In this document: positions 1-11,371 of the stretch, one piece after another
Layout of the letters: every line of letters starts with the position of its first letter
Numbering within the stretch: position 1 is the stretch's first letter
Source of the DNA: Odiellus spinosus
Lineage: Eukaryota > Arthropoda > Arachnida > Opiliones > Phalangiidae
DNA: 64,000 nucleotides
NCBI GenBank assembly: GCA_963920705.1
Contig: OY987225.1
Coordinates: 15,084,829-15,148,828, forward strand
Direction: 5' to 3'
Translations under genes and position numbers: made by a program
Notes under the pieces: model-generated
What the model was told of the DNA's origin: nothing
The model's input: the letters and a program-made list of their open reading frames with translations, nothing else
Databases searched by the model: none

Positions 1-381
1 GATCCAATCACGAGCTAGTACGCTTTTTTTATTGTCAGCCACTCAGAGCGCGCCCTGATTTTCTACTTGATTTTAGTCTGGTTCGATTGAATTCTCGCCT
101 CTTTTTCAAGTTTACAAACTAAAGTAAGTTGTTTTATCATGTGAATTTTAATTTATTCTATTTTATAAATCAATCTAAAATATTTACTGATATTGGGTGA
201 AATTTCTAGGGATTCTTTAGCAACTACATGAGGTGAAATGATTTAAAAGTCCAAGGCTTACATGCTATGCTATAGTGGCTATGCTCTATAGTCTTCAAAC
301 TTCAAAGATTAAAAGTTCAAAACTCGCGATAAGTATAACTTCTACTTAAATTATTATTCAAGATCGGATTAGTAGTATAAC

Positions 382-1884
382 ATGTCGGTTCGTTGTGGCG
401 TGTACAACTGCGATAACACTGTATTGTCCAAAGGAGTTTCATTTTTTAAGTTTCCCTCTGATGAAGAACTGAGAACCAAATGGATTGAAGCTTTAGGAAA
501 ACCTTTAGATTGGAAACCATCAACAAAGATAAAAGTTTGCTCAGTACATTTTACAACAGAATGTTTTTTACCGCAAATAAAAAAAGCACAGAAACGACGT
601 ATTAAGCGAACAGCGATTCCCAGTATTGTAGATCCTACGGTTTTTAAAATAGCCAGAACTAATGAAAAAACTGAACCAAATGTAACAGAAGCGGCATGCT
701 CGTTAGAAGCAACTATGAATCCTACTACTTCAAACGCGAATGAAGCCTCTAATGAATCATACATTGAAGAAAATTTGGAAATTGAAACTAAGTTATATGA
801 TAGAGTTGTAGGCGATCCCAGCAATGTTTTCCATACATATTCAGCCACTGTAAGATTAGGTCTAATAAGTTTTATTCAAAGATCTACATATATTGATTGC
901 ATAATTTCCTCTTCAAATATAGAATATCAAAACTAAGTCACATTCAACGCAAACCATATCTTCTCTTAGAACTAAATGTACTCAAACTATCTGTGGTAAG
1001 TATATTAATGATATAGTATAAATTCTATTTAATTATTATGTTTTTGAAGGAGTTGACCAAGAAACTCAGTATAGTAGTTCATCATCACCAGAGTTTTCTC
1101 AGGAGAAGTCATGGAATGAAAAGCCTATTTCCTATACAGCTGCACTAGCTTTTTCATATTCAGCCCAGTCAGGTTTCTCGCAGTCATCAGATATCCAACA
1201 ATTAGATGAATCGTCATCGCCGATGGTAGAATCACAACAGTCACAGCCTCTTTCGTTGACTTCTGAAAGCGAAGTAGGAAATATTGATTCTTCTTTCGAT
1301 CCAACAGGAAGTCAGTGCGAAAAGGAACTGGATAGCAGCGACTCCGCGTATGATGAGTATGACTTTTCTTTTAAAATTTGAGATTTTGGTTTCAACTATC
1401 TTTATTTTTTACAGGGGAGAGTTCCCATCAAAAAAGGAACCTCATCTTGAAGATAAATACATAGTATTTGCCTCTAATTTACTCCTGCTATTTAAAATTT
1501 GCCACGCTTGCCATACAAGTCCAGTTATAAAAACAACAGAAAAGTTTTCGGGTACAAGTTTGACCATTATTACGGAATGTTTAAATGGATGTTGTTTCAA
1601 ATGGGACAGTCAACCACGATTCGGCGGTTCAACTTCATGGGGGAATTATTTATTGGCCGCAGCAATTTACTTTTCGGGACTTTTTCCAACCAAGTGTATC
1701 AACGCGTTGAAGCAGTTCAAGATGAAAATGTACTTTAATTATCAAAGAATGTTCCACCCCGTTATTGAAAGAGTAAGTCAAAAATTGGCTAAATTTTGAA
1801 ATTGTGGACTAAGCCTTAATTATTATCTCATAGGTGTGGTCTTCTGAACAAGAAAAACTCTTGGCTGCCTCCTTGTCAATCTAA
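382..1884 (+). pseudogene. 3'-truncated Kolobok transposase gene (THAP domain kept, DDE core lost)
   Basis: Exons follow the intact model in copy B: 382-849, 923-995, 1050-1356, 1415-1772 and the start of exon 5 at 1834. The splice donors and acceptors inspected are GT-AG and in phase. At 1876-1878 the sequence jumps into an inverted terminal-repeat segment, adding one codon before a TAA at 1882-1884. The predicted product is 418 aa. It has the THAP zinc finger (C5, C10, C53, H56) and the acidic, Ser/Gln-rich linker, but none of the three catalytic residues. A truncated DNA-binding transposase of this kind could act as a repressor, as the KP protein does for the P element; that role is inference. 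It keeps its own copy of the upstream terminal repeat, so transcription is plausible. Confidence 0.8.
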
Positions 1885-2168
1885 AATATTTACTGATATT
1901 GGGTGAAATTTCTAGGGATTCTTTAGCAACTACATGAGGTGAAATGATTTAAAAGTCCAAGGCTTACACGCTATGCTATAGTGGCTATGCAGTATGCTCT
2001 ATAGTCTTCAAACTTCAAAGATTAAAAGTTCAAAACTCGCGATAAATATAACTTCTACTTAAATTATTATTCAAGATCGGATTAGTATTATTTTAAATGC
2101 TTTCCAAGTCCCAATTACTTAATTTCGACGGCTACGTAGACTGTAGACTCATTAGACTACTCTCTGAG

Positions 2169-2951
2169 ATGAGTTCGATCCAACCTTACAATTTTGAACC
2201 TTTGGTAAGGGATCAACCACTATCCCAGCCCCTACTATCAGAATCTGATTCTGAAACCGAAGACAGAAATGAGCAACAACCAATTAACGCTGAACGTGTG
2301 GGAAATATAAACTGGTGCTCGTGCAACAATTGCGAGGTAATGGATACAGAGAGAGAAAGTTTATGCTGTCGCGAGGTGCCAAAAGTTTTGGAGAAATTGC
2401 ATTGTCTACCTTGCGTTTTACTTTGGCCACGGTTTATTAAAAACTGTTTAGATTTAGATGTATTGGAGCCTGCGTACGATCGTTATGTACAAGAAACGAA
2501 TGACAGAAATGACTACGAGATTATTATATTATATTGACTAAAGTTACATGAGGTTTGGTAATGGAAAAGTGCGCTCCGCTATAGTAAGATTACAGCCCTT
2601 TTGTAATGGCGCTCATTAAGAATTACTATTAGCGTGCCGCTTTTAGAATTAAAACAAGAGATGAAAGGGGTCGAGTTTATCAAACGTAAAATGGCTAGCA
2701 AATCTAACATTACGCAACTCTTCTTCATTCCTAAGAGAAGTGGGCTTTTAGCAGGCTTTCAAACCCATGTTTACAATCTTCTATTTATTTTTAGGAAATA
2801 TAGATACGTTGCCTACAGGCAGTTTGTTAGCATCGTTTACCGGAAATTAGGGAGAAATAGAAGAGTAATCCTTCCAAGTTGCGTGATTAGCAAAATTAGA
2901 GACACTTTTCCAAGCGAAGAATATGCGGGATTTAAATATCCCCGTTACTAA
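2169..2951 (+). pseudogene. P2X7 C-terminal-domain-like accessory gene, copy A, splice donor lost
   Basis: This is the copy A version of the gene at 23540-24340. Exon 1 begins at 2169 (an upstream in-frame ATG at 2097 also exists) and carries the WCSCNNC and CCREV cysteine motifs. Exon 2 is at 2795-2951 after a TTTTTAG acceptor and carries AYRQFV, ILPSC and the terminal YAGFKYP motif. In copy B the exon 1 donor is at 23980-23981. Here a deletion of roughly 20 bp around base 2520 removes that donor, so exon 1 runs to a stop at 2537. The gene is probably unable to make the two-exon product unless another donor is used. Confidence 0.75.
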
Positions 2952-3390
2952 TTTCAAGATTTTATATATGTATATAATGATACTTAAGTTCCACACGTTT
3001 TATTCTAATAAATTTATTTTAAAAATCTCTTTTTTTTCTGTGCAATCACATCACTTTTATTGATATTTAAAGAAAGTTTATCTGATAGTTTTTCGACGTG
3101 GCAAGCTGGTGCCATTAGAGTGTAACTGGCAGATGCATTTGCAGCATTTTCGTAAGTTATTTGCATTAGTAATTCCACATATTCTACAAAAATAAGCGTA
3201 ATTATCGTTACGTGATAAAGTATTGTATTTATCCAAAACAGTTCCTAATTAATCTCCTCTTCCCAAAATTACTACAGTAAAACCTTGATAAAACAATATT
3301 CCAGGGAATAATTTTATGTTCTGATTTTCAGTTAGTGCAGGTAGGGCTTGCAAATTATAAGGCGGTAAATTCAAAAATATTTGTTCTAAG

Positions 3391-3845
3391 TAGGGGTGTA
3401 CGAGTACTCGGTCGCGAGTCCGAGGCGAGTCGGGACTCTCAACCTGTTTCTTCTGGACTCGCGCGAGTACCCAAGTCCTCAATTAGGGCTAAAACATTAC
3501 TCGAGAAGGACTCAAAAAGAGGTGTAAATACAAAAGGAGTCCAAATTTTTGGGCTAGTCCATATTTTTACAACAGTTTCTATCCTTTTAGTTAACTTACT
3601 TAACCTTTAACCACTGTACTACTAAAAAAATTCTTTATCATGGAATATTCCTATACAATAGTATAGGGTGGTGGACATTATCTTTGTTTTGGCCACAGAA
3701 ATTTTGGGCTCGTCTTGGACTCGAAACCATTTCTTAAGGACTCGAGGACTCGGCGAGTCCTGTTTTCAGAGGACTCGGACGAGTCCGGTTTTCCAGGACT
3801 CGGGACTCGACTGGAAACCCAAAAAAAAGGACTCGCACACCCCTA
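3391..3845. mobile_element. Nested MITE rich in GGACTCG motifs (copy A)
   Basis: The ends are inverted repeats: TAGGGGTGTACGAGTACTCG on the left and the inverse of TAGGGGTGTGCGAGTCC on the right. The interior repeats GGACTCG/CGAGTCC many times in both orientations. A copy sits at the same place in copy B (22638-23100), so it was inserted before the Kolobok element duplicated. It lies between the 3' ends of the two transposon genes and interrupts neither. The family assignment is not known. Confidence 0.7.
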
Positions 3846-3923
3846 TTAGAAGCAATATTTTGTTTTAACGCGTTCCGTTACGATATATTAGGGAAGAGGT
3901 GATTAATTGATATAGGGCAGGAA

Positions 3924-6900
3924 TTAAAGTATAGAGTTGTGCAAACCAAATGTACTGTCTTCTAGTAGTTTTTTTGCACTAGCTTCTCCGCCTTTGCCTT
4001 TAGGAAATGCCAAAAAGTAAACTTCCTCGCCATGTTCATCAACGACTTGTTCTTTGTGCCCATTTTCATTAAAATGCAACACTGCCAGAATAACTCTACA
4101 ACATTACAACGTACCTTTTATTAATTTTTATGATAAAAAATATTCTTACGATAGTTTGAAAACTAACCTTGATTTCATAGAATCTGCAAAAAAATGTAAC
4201 CTTTTCGGACAGAAAGAGTTCAAAACCGAGTGAAACACTTCCACCGAATAAGTTTGATAATCGTTGGATAAATTTGCGATACCAGAAAGGGTGTAAGGAG
4301 AGTTTACTATTTTTGAAATTTTGCAATATAAATCTGTACCTGTAAAATATATTTAATTATATTAATATATTTTAAATAATATTAATAAAAGAAAAATTGC
4401 GCATTACCATGCTCAAGCCAAACTCTTATATCGTCTTCGGGGATTTGTCCATGAGCGCAACTAGGAAATAGTTTACTGTGACCTTGATGTATGTTACACA
4501 TGTGATTTAATATTGATCTCCATTTCTCAATTTTTTCTTCTTTTGTTGTTGACGAAGTGGCCAACCAGTATATATGATTAATAATTCCTTTTATCCAAAG
4601 TTTCAACTCCCCGCACCCTTTTTGATTAGCGATGCCATTTAGTTTTGTTTTGACGTCTGTAAATAATAACAAATTAGCTCCGCATTTATTCGCAATTAAA
4701 TTTGACATTAGAAAGATTCCTAGTTTAGGGCAAAATTTCATCTAAGATATATTAATTACTGGAAAATCATTGCCAAGCCTCGGCGCAGTAACGTTAATCT
4801 TACTTTAAAACTTCAACCCTTTAGATTTATCGTTGTTGATAAATACAAATAAAGCGTTCATTTTAACGTATTATATTCTCAACAAATTCATCAAAATTGC
4901 CACGTTTAAATTGACGAACACATCAAAAATTTAATATAGAATGGCTACTCTTCATCCAAAGGCGCCGAGCAGACTACGTTTAACGCGTAATACTAGTACG
5001 GCTTTTATACGATAGATGGCTATGGCTATACGCGTATTGGCCAACTTTATTAGAACATTGAGGTTTTGAAATAAAATACATTACTTTTTGAAACGTGCCA
5101 GTTATCAAGCTCATGGACAATATCTTCATGGTTGTCTCGAAGGAACGCCAAGATCGACGGGTGTTTATCCGTGACAACTTTACAAATATTTAATCCAAAT
5201 GACTTCAAAAAAGTAAGCCCGCGTTTTAGACCTTCCAACTCCATCGCGTTAGAACTTGATACCTCCGTTGACTATAATTTTTACGCTATTGTTAGAAATT
5301 TTAAAATTTAAATTAAATAAAATAAATTGTTACTTGAACTAGCTCAATGTGCAATATTTTATGGGACTTGGCTTCCATAAAAGTATACGTTCCGTACTTT
5401 GCTGAGTAGCCAGGGCTATCAGCTCTGCCATCACCACATATGGTTATTGCCTCTGACAAGGAGGCAGCCAAGAGTTTTTCTTGTTCAGAAGACCACACCT
5501 ATGAGATAATAATTAAGGCTTAGTCCATAATTTCAAAATTTAGCCAATTTTTGACTTACTCTTTCAATAACGGGGTGGAACATTCTTTGATAATTAAAGT
5601 ACATTTTCATCTTGAACTGCTTCAACGCGTTGATACACTTGGTTGGAAAAAGTCCCGAAAAGTAAATTGCTGCGGCCAATAAATAATTCCCCCATGAAGT
5701 TGAACCGCCGAATCGTGGTTGACTGTCCCATTTGAAACAACATCCATTTAAACATTCCGTAATAATGGTCAAACTTTTACCCGAAAACTTTTCTGTTGTT
5801 TTTATAACTGGACTTGTATGGCAAGCGTGGCAAATTTTAAATAGCAGGAGTAAATTAGAGGCAAATACTATGTATTTATCTTCAAGATGAGGTTCCTTTT
5901 TTGATGGGAACTCTCCCCTGTAAAAAATAAAGATAGTTGAAACCAAAATCTCAAATTTTAAAAGAAAAGTCATACTCATCATACGCGGAGTCGCTGCTAT
6001 CCAGTTCCTTTTCGCACTGACTTCCTGTTGGATCGAAAGAAGAATCAATATTTCCTACTTCGCTTTCAGAAGTCAACGAAAGAGGCTGTGACTGTTGTGA
6101 TTCTACCATCGGCGATGACGATTCATCTAATTGTTGGATATCTGATGACTGCGAGAAACCTGACTGGGCTGAATATGAAAAAGCTAGTGCAGCTGTATAG
6201 GAAATAGGCTTTTCATTCCATGACTTCTCCTGAGAAAACTCTGGTGATGATGAACTACTATACTGAGTTTCTTGGTCAACTCCTTCAAAAACATAATAAT
6301 TAAATAGAATTTATACTATATCATTAATATACTTACCACAGATAGTTTGAGTACATTTAGTTCTAACAGAAGATATGGTTTGCGTTGAATGTGACTTAGT
6401 TTTGATATTCTATATTTGAAGAGGAAATTATGCAATCAATATATGTAGATCTTTGAATAAAACTTATTAGACCTAATCTTACAGTGGCTGAATATGTATG
6501 GAAAACATTGCTGGGATCGCCTACAACTCTATCATATAACTTAGTTTCAATTTCCAAATTTTCTTCAATGTATGATTCATTAGAGGCTTCATTCGCGTTT
6601 GAAGTAGTAGGATTCATAGTTGCTTCTAACGAGCATGCCGCTTCTGTTACATTTGGTTCAGTTTTTTCATTAGTTCTGGCTATTTTAAAAACCGTAGGAT
6701 CTACAATACTGGGAATCGCTGTTCGCTTAATACGTCGTTTCTGTGCTTTTTTTATTTGCGGTAAAAAACATTCTGTTGTAAAATGTACTGAGCAAACTTT
6801 TATCTTTGTTGATGGTTTCCAATCTAAAGGTTTTCCTAAAGCTTCAATCCATTTGGTTCTCAGTTCTTCATCAGAGGGAAACTTAAAAAATGAAACTCCT

Positions 6901-6950
6901 TTGGACAATACAGTGTTATCGCAGTTGTACACGCCACAACGAACCGACAT
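3924..6950 (-). CDS. Kolobok transposase, THAP domain plus DDE core (copy A, nine exons, 716 aa)
   Basis: Exons in transcript order are 6483-6950, 6337-6409, 5976-6282, 5560-5917, 5334-5498, 5085-5271, 4408-4656, 4168-4339 and 3924-4095. They sum to 2151 nt, giving 716 aa. The N-terminal THAP finger has C5-x4-C10, C53-x2-H56 and the conserved P25, W34 and F57. The catalytic motifs are CGDGRADSPG (first Asp), VVTDKHPS (second Asp) and SVEVFHS (Glu, after an intron). The product should cut at the terminal repeats and insert at TTAA. Exon 4 is 15 nt shorter than in copy B, in frame. I saw no stop or frameshift in the exons, so the gene looks functional, although it sits inside a palindrome that could silence it. 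Confidence 0.85.
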
Positions 6951-7331
6951 GTTATACTACTAATCCGATCTTGAATAATAATTTAAGTAGAAGTTATACT
7001 TATCGCGAGTTTTGAACTTTTAATCTTTGAAGTTTGAAGACTATAGAGCATAGCCACTATAGCATAGCATGTAAGCCTTGGACTTTTAAATCATTTCACC
7101 TCATGTAGTTGCTAAAGAATCCCTAGAAATTTCACCCAATATCAGTAAATATTTTAGATTGATTTATAAAATAGAATAAATTAAAATTCACATGATAAAA
7201 CAACTTACTTTAGTTTGTAAACTTGAAAAAGAGGCGAGAATTCAATCGAACCAGACTAAAATCAAGTAGAAAATCAGGGCGCGCTCTGAGTGGCTGACAA
7301 TAAAAAAAGCGTACTAGCTCGTGATTGGATC
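5454..7331. repeat. Right arm of the 1.88 kb inverted repeat (partner 1-1878)
   Basis: This arm is the reverse complement of 1-1878 with very few differences seen. One is a G/C change in exon 2 and another an A/C change in exon 4. Near identity implies a recent event or continuing gene conversion between the arms. The loop is 1879-5453. Confidence 0.85.
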
Positions 7332-7533
7332 CTGAGCCTCCGCGCATTTTAAAAAAAATACAGGTCGTGCTCGCCCCATTTACCGACCAAGGCTTAGCAG
7401 CTTGAAGTTTGGGACTTTGGAAATTGATTACAAATTAACGAAACCTTTTTGGTGAGTTTTGTTAATGTCTTTCTCATTATTTTATCATTCTTAATCGATA
7501 AAAAATAGGTTGTTTCGCCCTTTCATTATCCCT

Positions 7534-7537
7534 TTAA
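7534..7537. other. TTAA target-site copy at the right end of Kolobok copy A
   Basis: TTAA follows the inverse AGGGATAATG terminus directly, as at the right end of copy B (25007-25010). The partner copy is off the left edge of the window. Confidence 0.7.
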
Positions 7538-8242
7538 TAGTTTTGAGATATAACTTCTGGTATGACGGTGATTTTCCTAAATCGATGGCCATCTTACCCT
7601 CTCTTTTGGTTTTCTAAGAAGTTTTATGGATTTTGCGTAACATAATTGGATATGTACTTAGCATAAAAAACTCTGAAACGATTTGTTAAAACTTATTTAC
7701 TCATCTGCAAGAAAAAGTAAACATCACAGTGTGCAAGTTTTTGGTATTTCATGTTTATTTTTAAATTTCAGTTTCATTCCCCAAGAGAACCATACGCAAC
7801 TTAGAAGAGGATTTTGGGATATGGTGGATTTATTTCTACTTTAAATTTTGCAATAATTTTCAATTTTGAAAAATCTAGGGGGTGTTGTACTCTTTTCCTC
7901 TGTTTTAGACTGCATTTACTATAGGCTTTAAAAATTTTCTTTATATATTTCTCATTTTTTGTAAAAGTAATTTTAGTTACAGTTTTTAGTAATAAAGATA
8001 ACTTAATTGGCTTTTTAATTTCTAACATAAAAAAAAATTCTGTCCCAAAAGATGTCAAACCCAAGAATGAAAGAATTATTTGTGAGTGTTAAACAGCACC
8101 AACTGACCATCTACGAGATAAAATATTTTAAATAGTCTAAATTTTTTTTAATAAAAAAAGCTATGAAATATCAATAATCAAATTTCCATAAGGGTACTTT
8201 TTTAAAAAATTCCCACACTTTTATCGTCGTTAAATTTTACAG
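7538..8242. other. AT-rich flank between Kolobok copy A and the UBE2L3 3' end, no gene seen
   Basis: AT-rich sequence with short ORFs only and no recognisable motif. It probably holds the distal 3' flank of the minus-strand UBE2L3 gene. Confidence 0.5.
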
Positions 8243-8248
8243 TTTATT
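8243..8248 (-). promoter_or_regulatory. Candidate polyadenylation signal of UBE2L3
   Basis: AATAAA on the minus strand, about 75 bp past the stop codon. A poly-T tract (poly-A on the gene strand, about 8270-8295) lies between stop and signal. Confidence 0.45.
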
Positions 8249-8323
8249 TTTTGTGATTGTAACGATTGTTTTTTTTTTTTTTTTTTTTTTTTTTTGAAAG
8301 CACTAGGTTATACCTAAACTATG

Positions 8324-8478
8324 TTAGTCAGATGGCCTTTTCTCAGAGTACTTCTTCGTGAAGTCTTCGGCATTCTTGTAGAATTTCTTTTTATCTTTTG
8401 AGTATTCCTCCGCCAGATCCGCTCTTAAAGGATGTTCTGGTTCTGGATCATTGACTAGAGCTACAAGAGCTTGGATGA
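8324..8478 (-). CDS. UBE2L3: UBE2L3 (UbcH7) E2 ubiquitin-conjugating enzyme, terminal exon
   Basis: The minus strand encodes the last 51 residues of the enzyme, with motifs [32 protein letters not shown] and the terminal KRPSD followed by TAA. The exon follows a TTTTTTCAG acceptor and starts in phase 1, completing the Val codon whose first base ends exon 3. Residue count and exon borders match the vertebrate gene (154 aa, four exons). The protein takes ubiquitin from E1 and passes it to HECT and RBR ligases; this exon forms the C-terminal helices of the UBC fold. Intron 3, from here to 14588, is 6.1 kb and full of repeats. Confidence 0.95.
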
Positions 8479-8575
8479 CTGAAAAAATTTATGATAAAAA
8501 TATTTGACCATTAACAGAAAAAAGTCTATGAATTTTACATTTCTTTCTCTACATTATTGGGATTCAGTAACATTA

Positions 8576-8761
8576 CCCTTACGGAAAAAAGTCTGATCTG
8601 AAGAGGTCTTCAAGAACACTACAAAAGTCTTGGGGAAGTCTTTAATACTTCCCCAAGACTTATTGATGTAATGGAAGATTTCCCCAAGACCTCTTAAGAC
8701 TAAATAAGACACCTGAAAGACTTCCCCAAGACTTCTTAAGACTAACTTTTTTTGGTAAGGG
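8576..8761. mobile_element. MITE of the CCCTTAC family, copy 1
   Basis: Ends CCCTTACGGAAAAAAGT and the inverse (ACTTTTTTTGGTAAGGG). The interior holds repeated AAGTCTTGGGGAAGTCTT-like blocks in both orientations, so the whole element can fold. Other copies are at 34444, 37133, 40286, 42622 and 48873. It lies in UBE2L3 intron 3. Confidence 0.75.
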
Positions 8762-11371
8762 TATGAATTGGATTCGGTAGCATTAAATATGCATGGCTAA
8801 GGAGGTATATAAATATTTAAATATCTAAAATATCAGGACAAAACATTACCATAATTTTGAAAATTGGTAAAATAACAGTTTTTAAAAAATTATTTGAATT
8901 TGATTTTTTAAATGCATAGTTCCTATTTCAAATGCTTAAAAATTCTTATTTCTCAATTAAAAACCCATAAACTCTTGAAAAATGATCTGTTTATCATGAT
9001 ATCTTTGGCCATTTGGGTTTGCATTGATAAAGCAAAGTGGATCAGACAAGAAAAATTACATTAAATAACCTAATGATGGCGTCACGAAAAACTATAGAGA
9101 AGTAGATTTGATTTTGCCCATTTTCTGCAATTTGTTGAATTTTAATCCAAAATGTTTAATTTTATAAATGACCAGTTTTGGTAATTTTACCAGAGCAAAT
9201 CGTTACTTACCATTACTCTAGAAATTTACCAATTTAGAAGAAAACTCTTGGAGTAATAATAAAAACAGAATCAGACGTAAAATCACTCCGTTGTAAGTGT
9301 TATAATAAGGACAAGACAGACGTAAAATCAAGGATTAGGGATTAACTAGAGAGAAAATTCATTTGCCCAATTGACACAAGTGCTTTTTTGCTCTCTTTTT
9401 TACTGCTTTTTATCTGTTTCTACTGTTGAAATCTTCAAAGTTAAAACTAAAAGGTATTTAGATGGTTTATTTTTCCTTCATACTGATGGCATTAATCGAC
9501 ATTTGTCACAAGTTAAGAATGATAGTCGTGGCATAAAGGTCTGATCCGAATTAGCGGTAATGGATATGTTAAACAGTGACGTCCTTTCTTCGAGGTTTCC
9601 GCACGGGTTTTCTTATTATTAAACCCAACGTTTATTGGGGCGAAACTAAACCCTTCCACAAAAGGTTCACCCTTCAACAAGAGACATTCACAATCACATT
9701 TGCGATAAAATTTTCCATATTCTTTCCCACGATAAGCACGTCCTATTTTTTACAGTGAGTATCCTGGTAGTAGAATACCTTTTTTTTTTTCTTTTTCCAG
9801 TGTTTTTGAAATGAACTAGTGTCCAAGGATCTTACAGCTCATGTTATCTATGAGCTTACGTTATTTACAATGGTAATCCAATAATACTTATTGTATTTCG
9901 TTCCTGACATTCTTGGGAGAGTGCTTTGGTTGCTTATTTAGCTAATAAATGGATTGAAAGAGATCTAGTATGTCCAAAAGCTCAAAACGTTTATTTTATA
10001 AACTATTTTTTTTCATGAAGTAGCAGTCTCGTAAATCAATTTAATTTGGTTTATACAGCTAAAACTCTTGTACCCTACAAGCATAAAACACTTTTCAGAG
10101 TAAACTTATACTTATAAGATTTAAAAATTTCTACTCTGTTAAGGAAGAGACCAAGATCAAAAAGAGTTTGCAGCCATGTTTTTGTATCGCTTACACAATT
10201 CGCTTGTTAGTAAAATTTACAGTCAATGTTTGAGACTCTCGCCTCGATAATAAGAATAAGTCCAGTCCCACTTCATCTCATTTCTGATTGGTTGTTCAGA
10301 TCTTTCCAGACATACTTCAAGCGCTAGTTAGAGACCTGATAAGGACTGGCCAAAATGTGCTGCTGTTAATGACACTGGACTGTCGAAGGTATTGCTATAT
10401 AGGAAAGCTGAAAATTTCGTGCCCTGAAAGCATTCTCCTCAGCTGACAACACCTACTTTTAGAATAGACTCTTTGCATTGCGTGTCCATTGGATCGAGAT
10501 TTCGGTTCAACTGAATTATAGTACTTTCGTTAACAGCACTAGTGCCAATTGAACTTTACTATGGAGGTCTTCGGACACCAGTTTTACATGGTCACAGCTC
10601 AAATTGTAAATCTGCTGTGCTTTAGGCAGAAAGTTTTGGGTTCAAATGCCACCAGTGAATCAACTGTTAGGCTCATTTGTAACATCTAACGGGTACTAAC
10701 TAACCTGATATTTGGTTAATTTAAGTCACCGTAAATACTTTATATAAAACCAGTAATTTATATATAAATATAGACGGAATTACTGCCTTTAGTGAGTGTA
10801 CCATGATCCCCAACCCCTTTTTCCGGGAGGCGGTAGGAAGGAGGAGATGGGTGTCATTTTCCTTCTACGAAACCATTTTGCATACCTGTCAGCAACATCA
10901 ATTCAAGAGAGACAGTAAGATATAAAATTTTGCTAGGCCTTGAGGATTGGAGCTCTTCTTTGGGCTAAGAGTTCTAATAAAAGCCAATATATCTAATATT
11001 CTGTCTATATTTTTAAAGGAATTACTGGTAAAAAGTTACTTTCAATAAAAGTAGGTAATAAGTATTGGCAACAATTGGGTCCCTCTGTTCCCCATTGTGT
11101 ATTTTAAAGGAGTTAGCACAAGTGTGAAATGAGCAGCATGTGAAAAGTAGGGTAGTTTGAAAATTATCTGGTGTAATGAACCAATTCTGAAATATAATGA
11201 AAATTAATGCCAATGACATTTTCTGGAAGGAAAAAAGATAAAAATCGGCCGTGTTTATGAACACGTAACTTCACAATGGATAATAGAAATCGAATAAATA
11301 ATGGCTTAATTGTTTGAAAGCTTACAACTGCAGGGTAATTCTCGCACAGATCAACCAAAAAAATTGAAATT
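8762..11371. other. UBE2L3 intron 3 sequence, no gene seen
   Basis: AT-rich, with only short non-conserved ORFs. One recognisable item is a half copy of a palindromic repeat near 9990-10045, listed separately. Confidence 0.5.
9990..10045. repeat. Half copy of the palindrome found at 50828-50965
   Basis: It shares CATGAAGTAGCAGTCTCGT (10014-10032), a TTTAT-rich left side and an AATTTAA right side with one arm of the perfect palindrome 40 kb away. Only one arm is present here. Confidence 0.6.

Larger units (their letters stand above)
1..7533. mobile_element. Kolobok-type transposon copy A, inverted-dimer rearrangement (left end outside window)
   Basis: The right end is AGGGATAATGAAAGGG in inverse orientation, ending at 7533 and followed by TTAA. 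It matches the end of copy B at 25006. Bases 1879-7533 are a near-complete reverse-complement copy of the element in 18935-25006. Bases 1-1878 are a second, plus-strand copy of its left part, cut off in transposase exon 5. The two ends therefore form inverted arms of about 1.88 kb (1-1878 and 5454-7331) around a 3.6 kb loop. About 200 bp of left terminus should lie before base 1. The superfamily call rests on the THAP-DDE transposase, the TTAA target site and the AGGG termini; it was not tested by a search. Confidence 0.85.

Noticed and set aside
369-848. 159-codon minus-strand ORF opposite the THAP exon (also at 6484-6963 and 19505-19984)
   Set aside because: Antisense of transposase exon 1. 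It recurs only because the exon recurs and has no domain of its own.
3249-3868. Small ORFs at 3249-3482, 3335-3610 and 3668-3868 (and partners at 22581-23156)
   Set aside because: They lie within or overlap the nested GGACTCG MITE and show no conserved protein motif.
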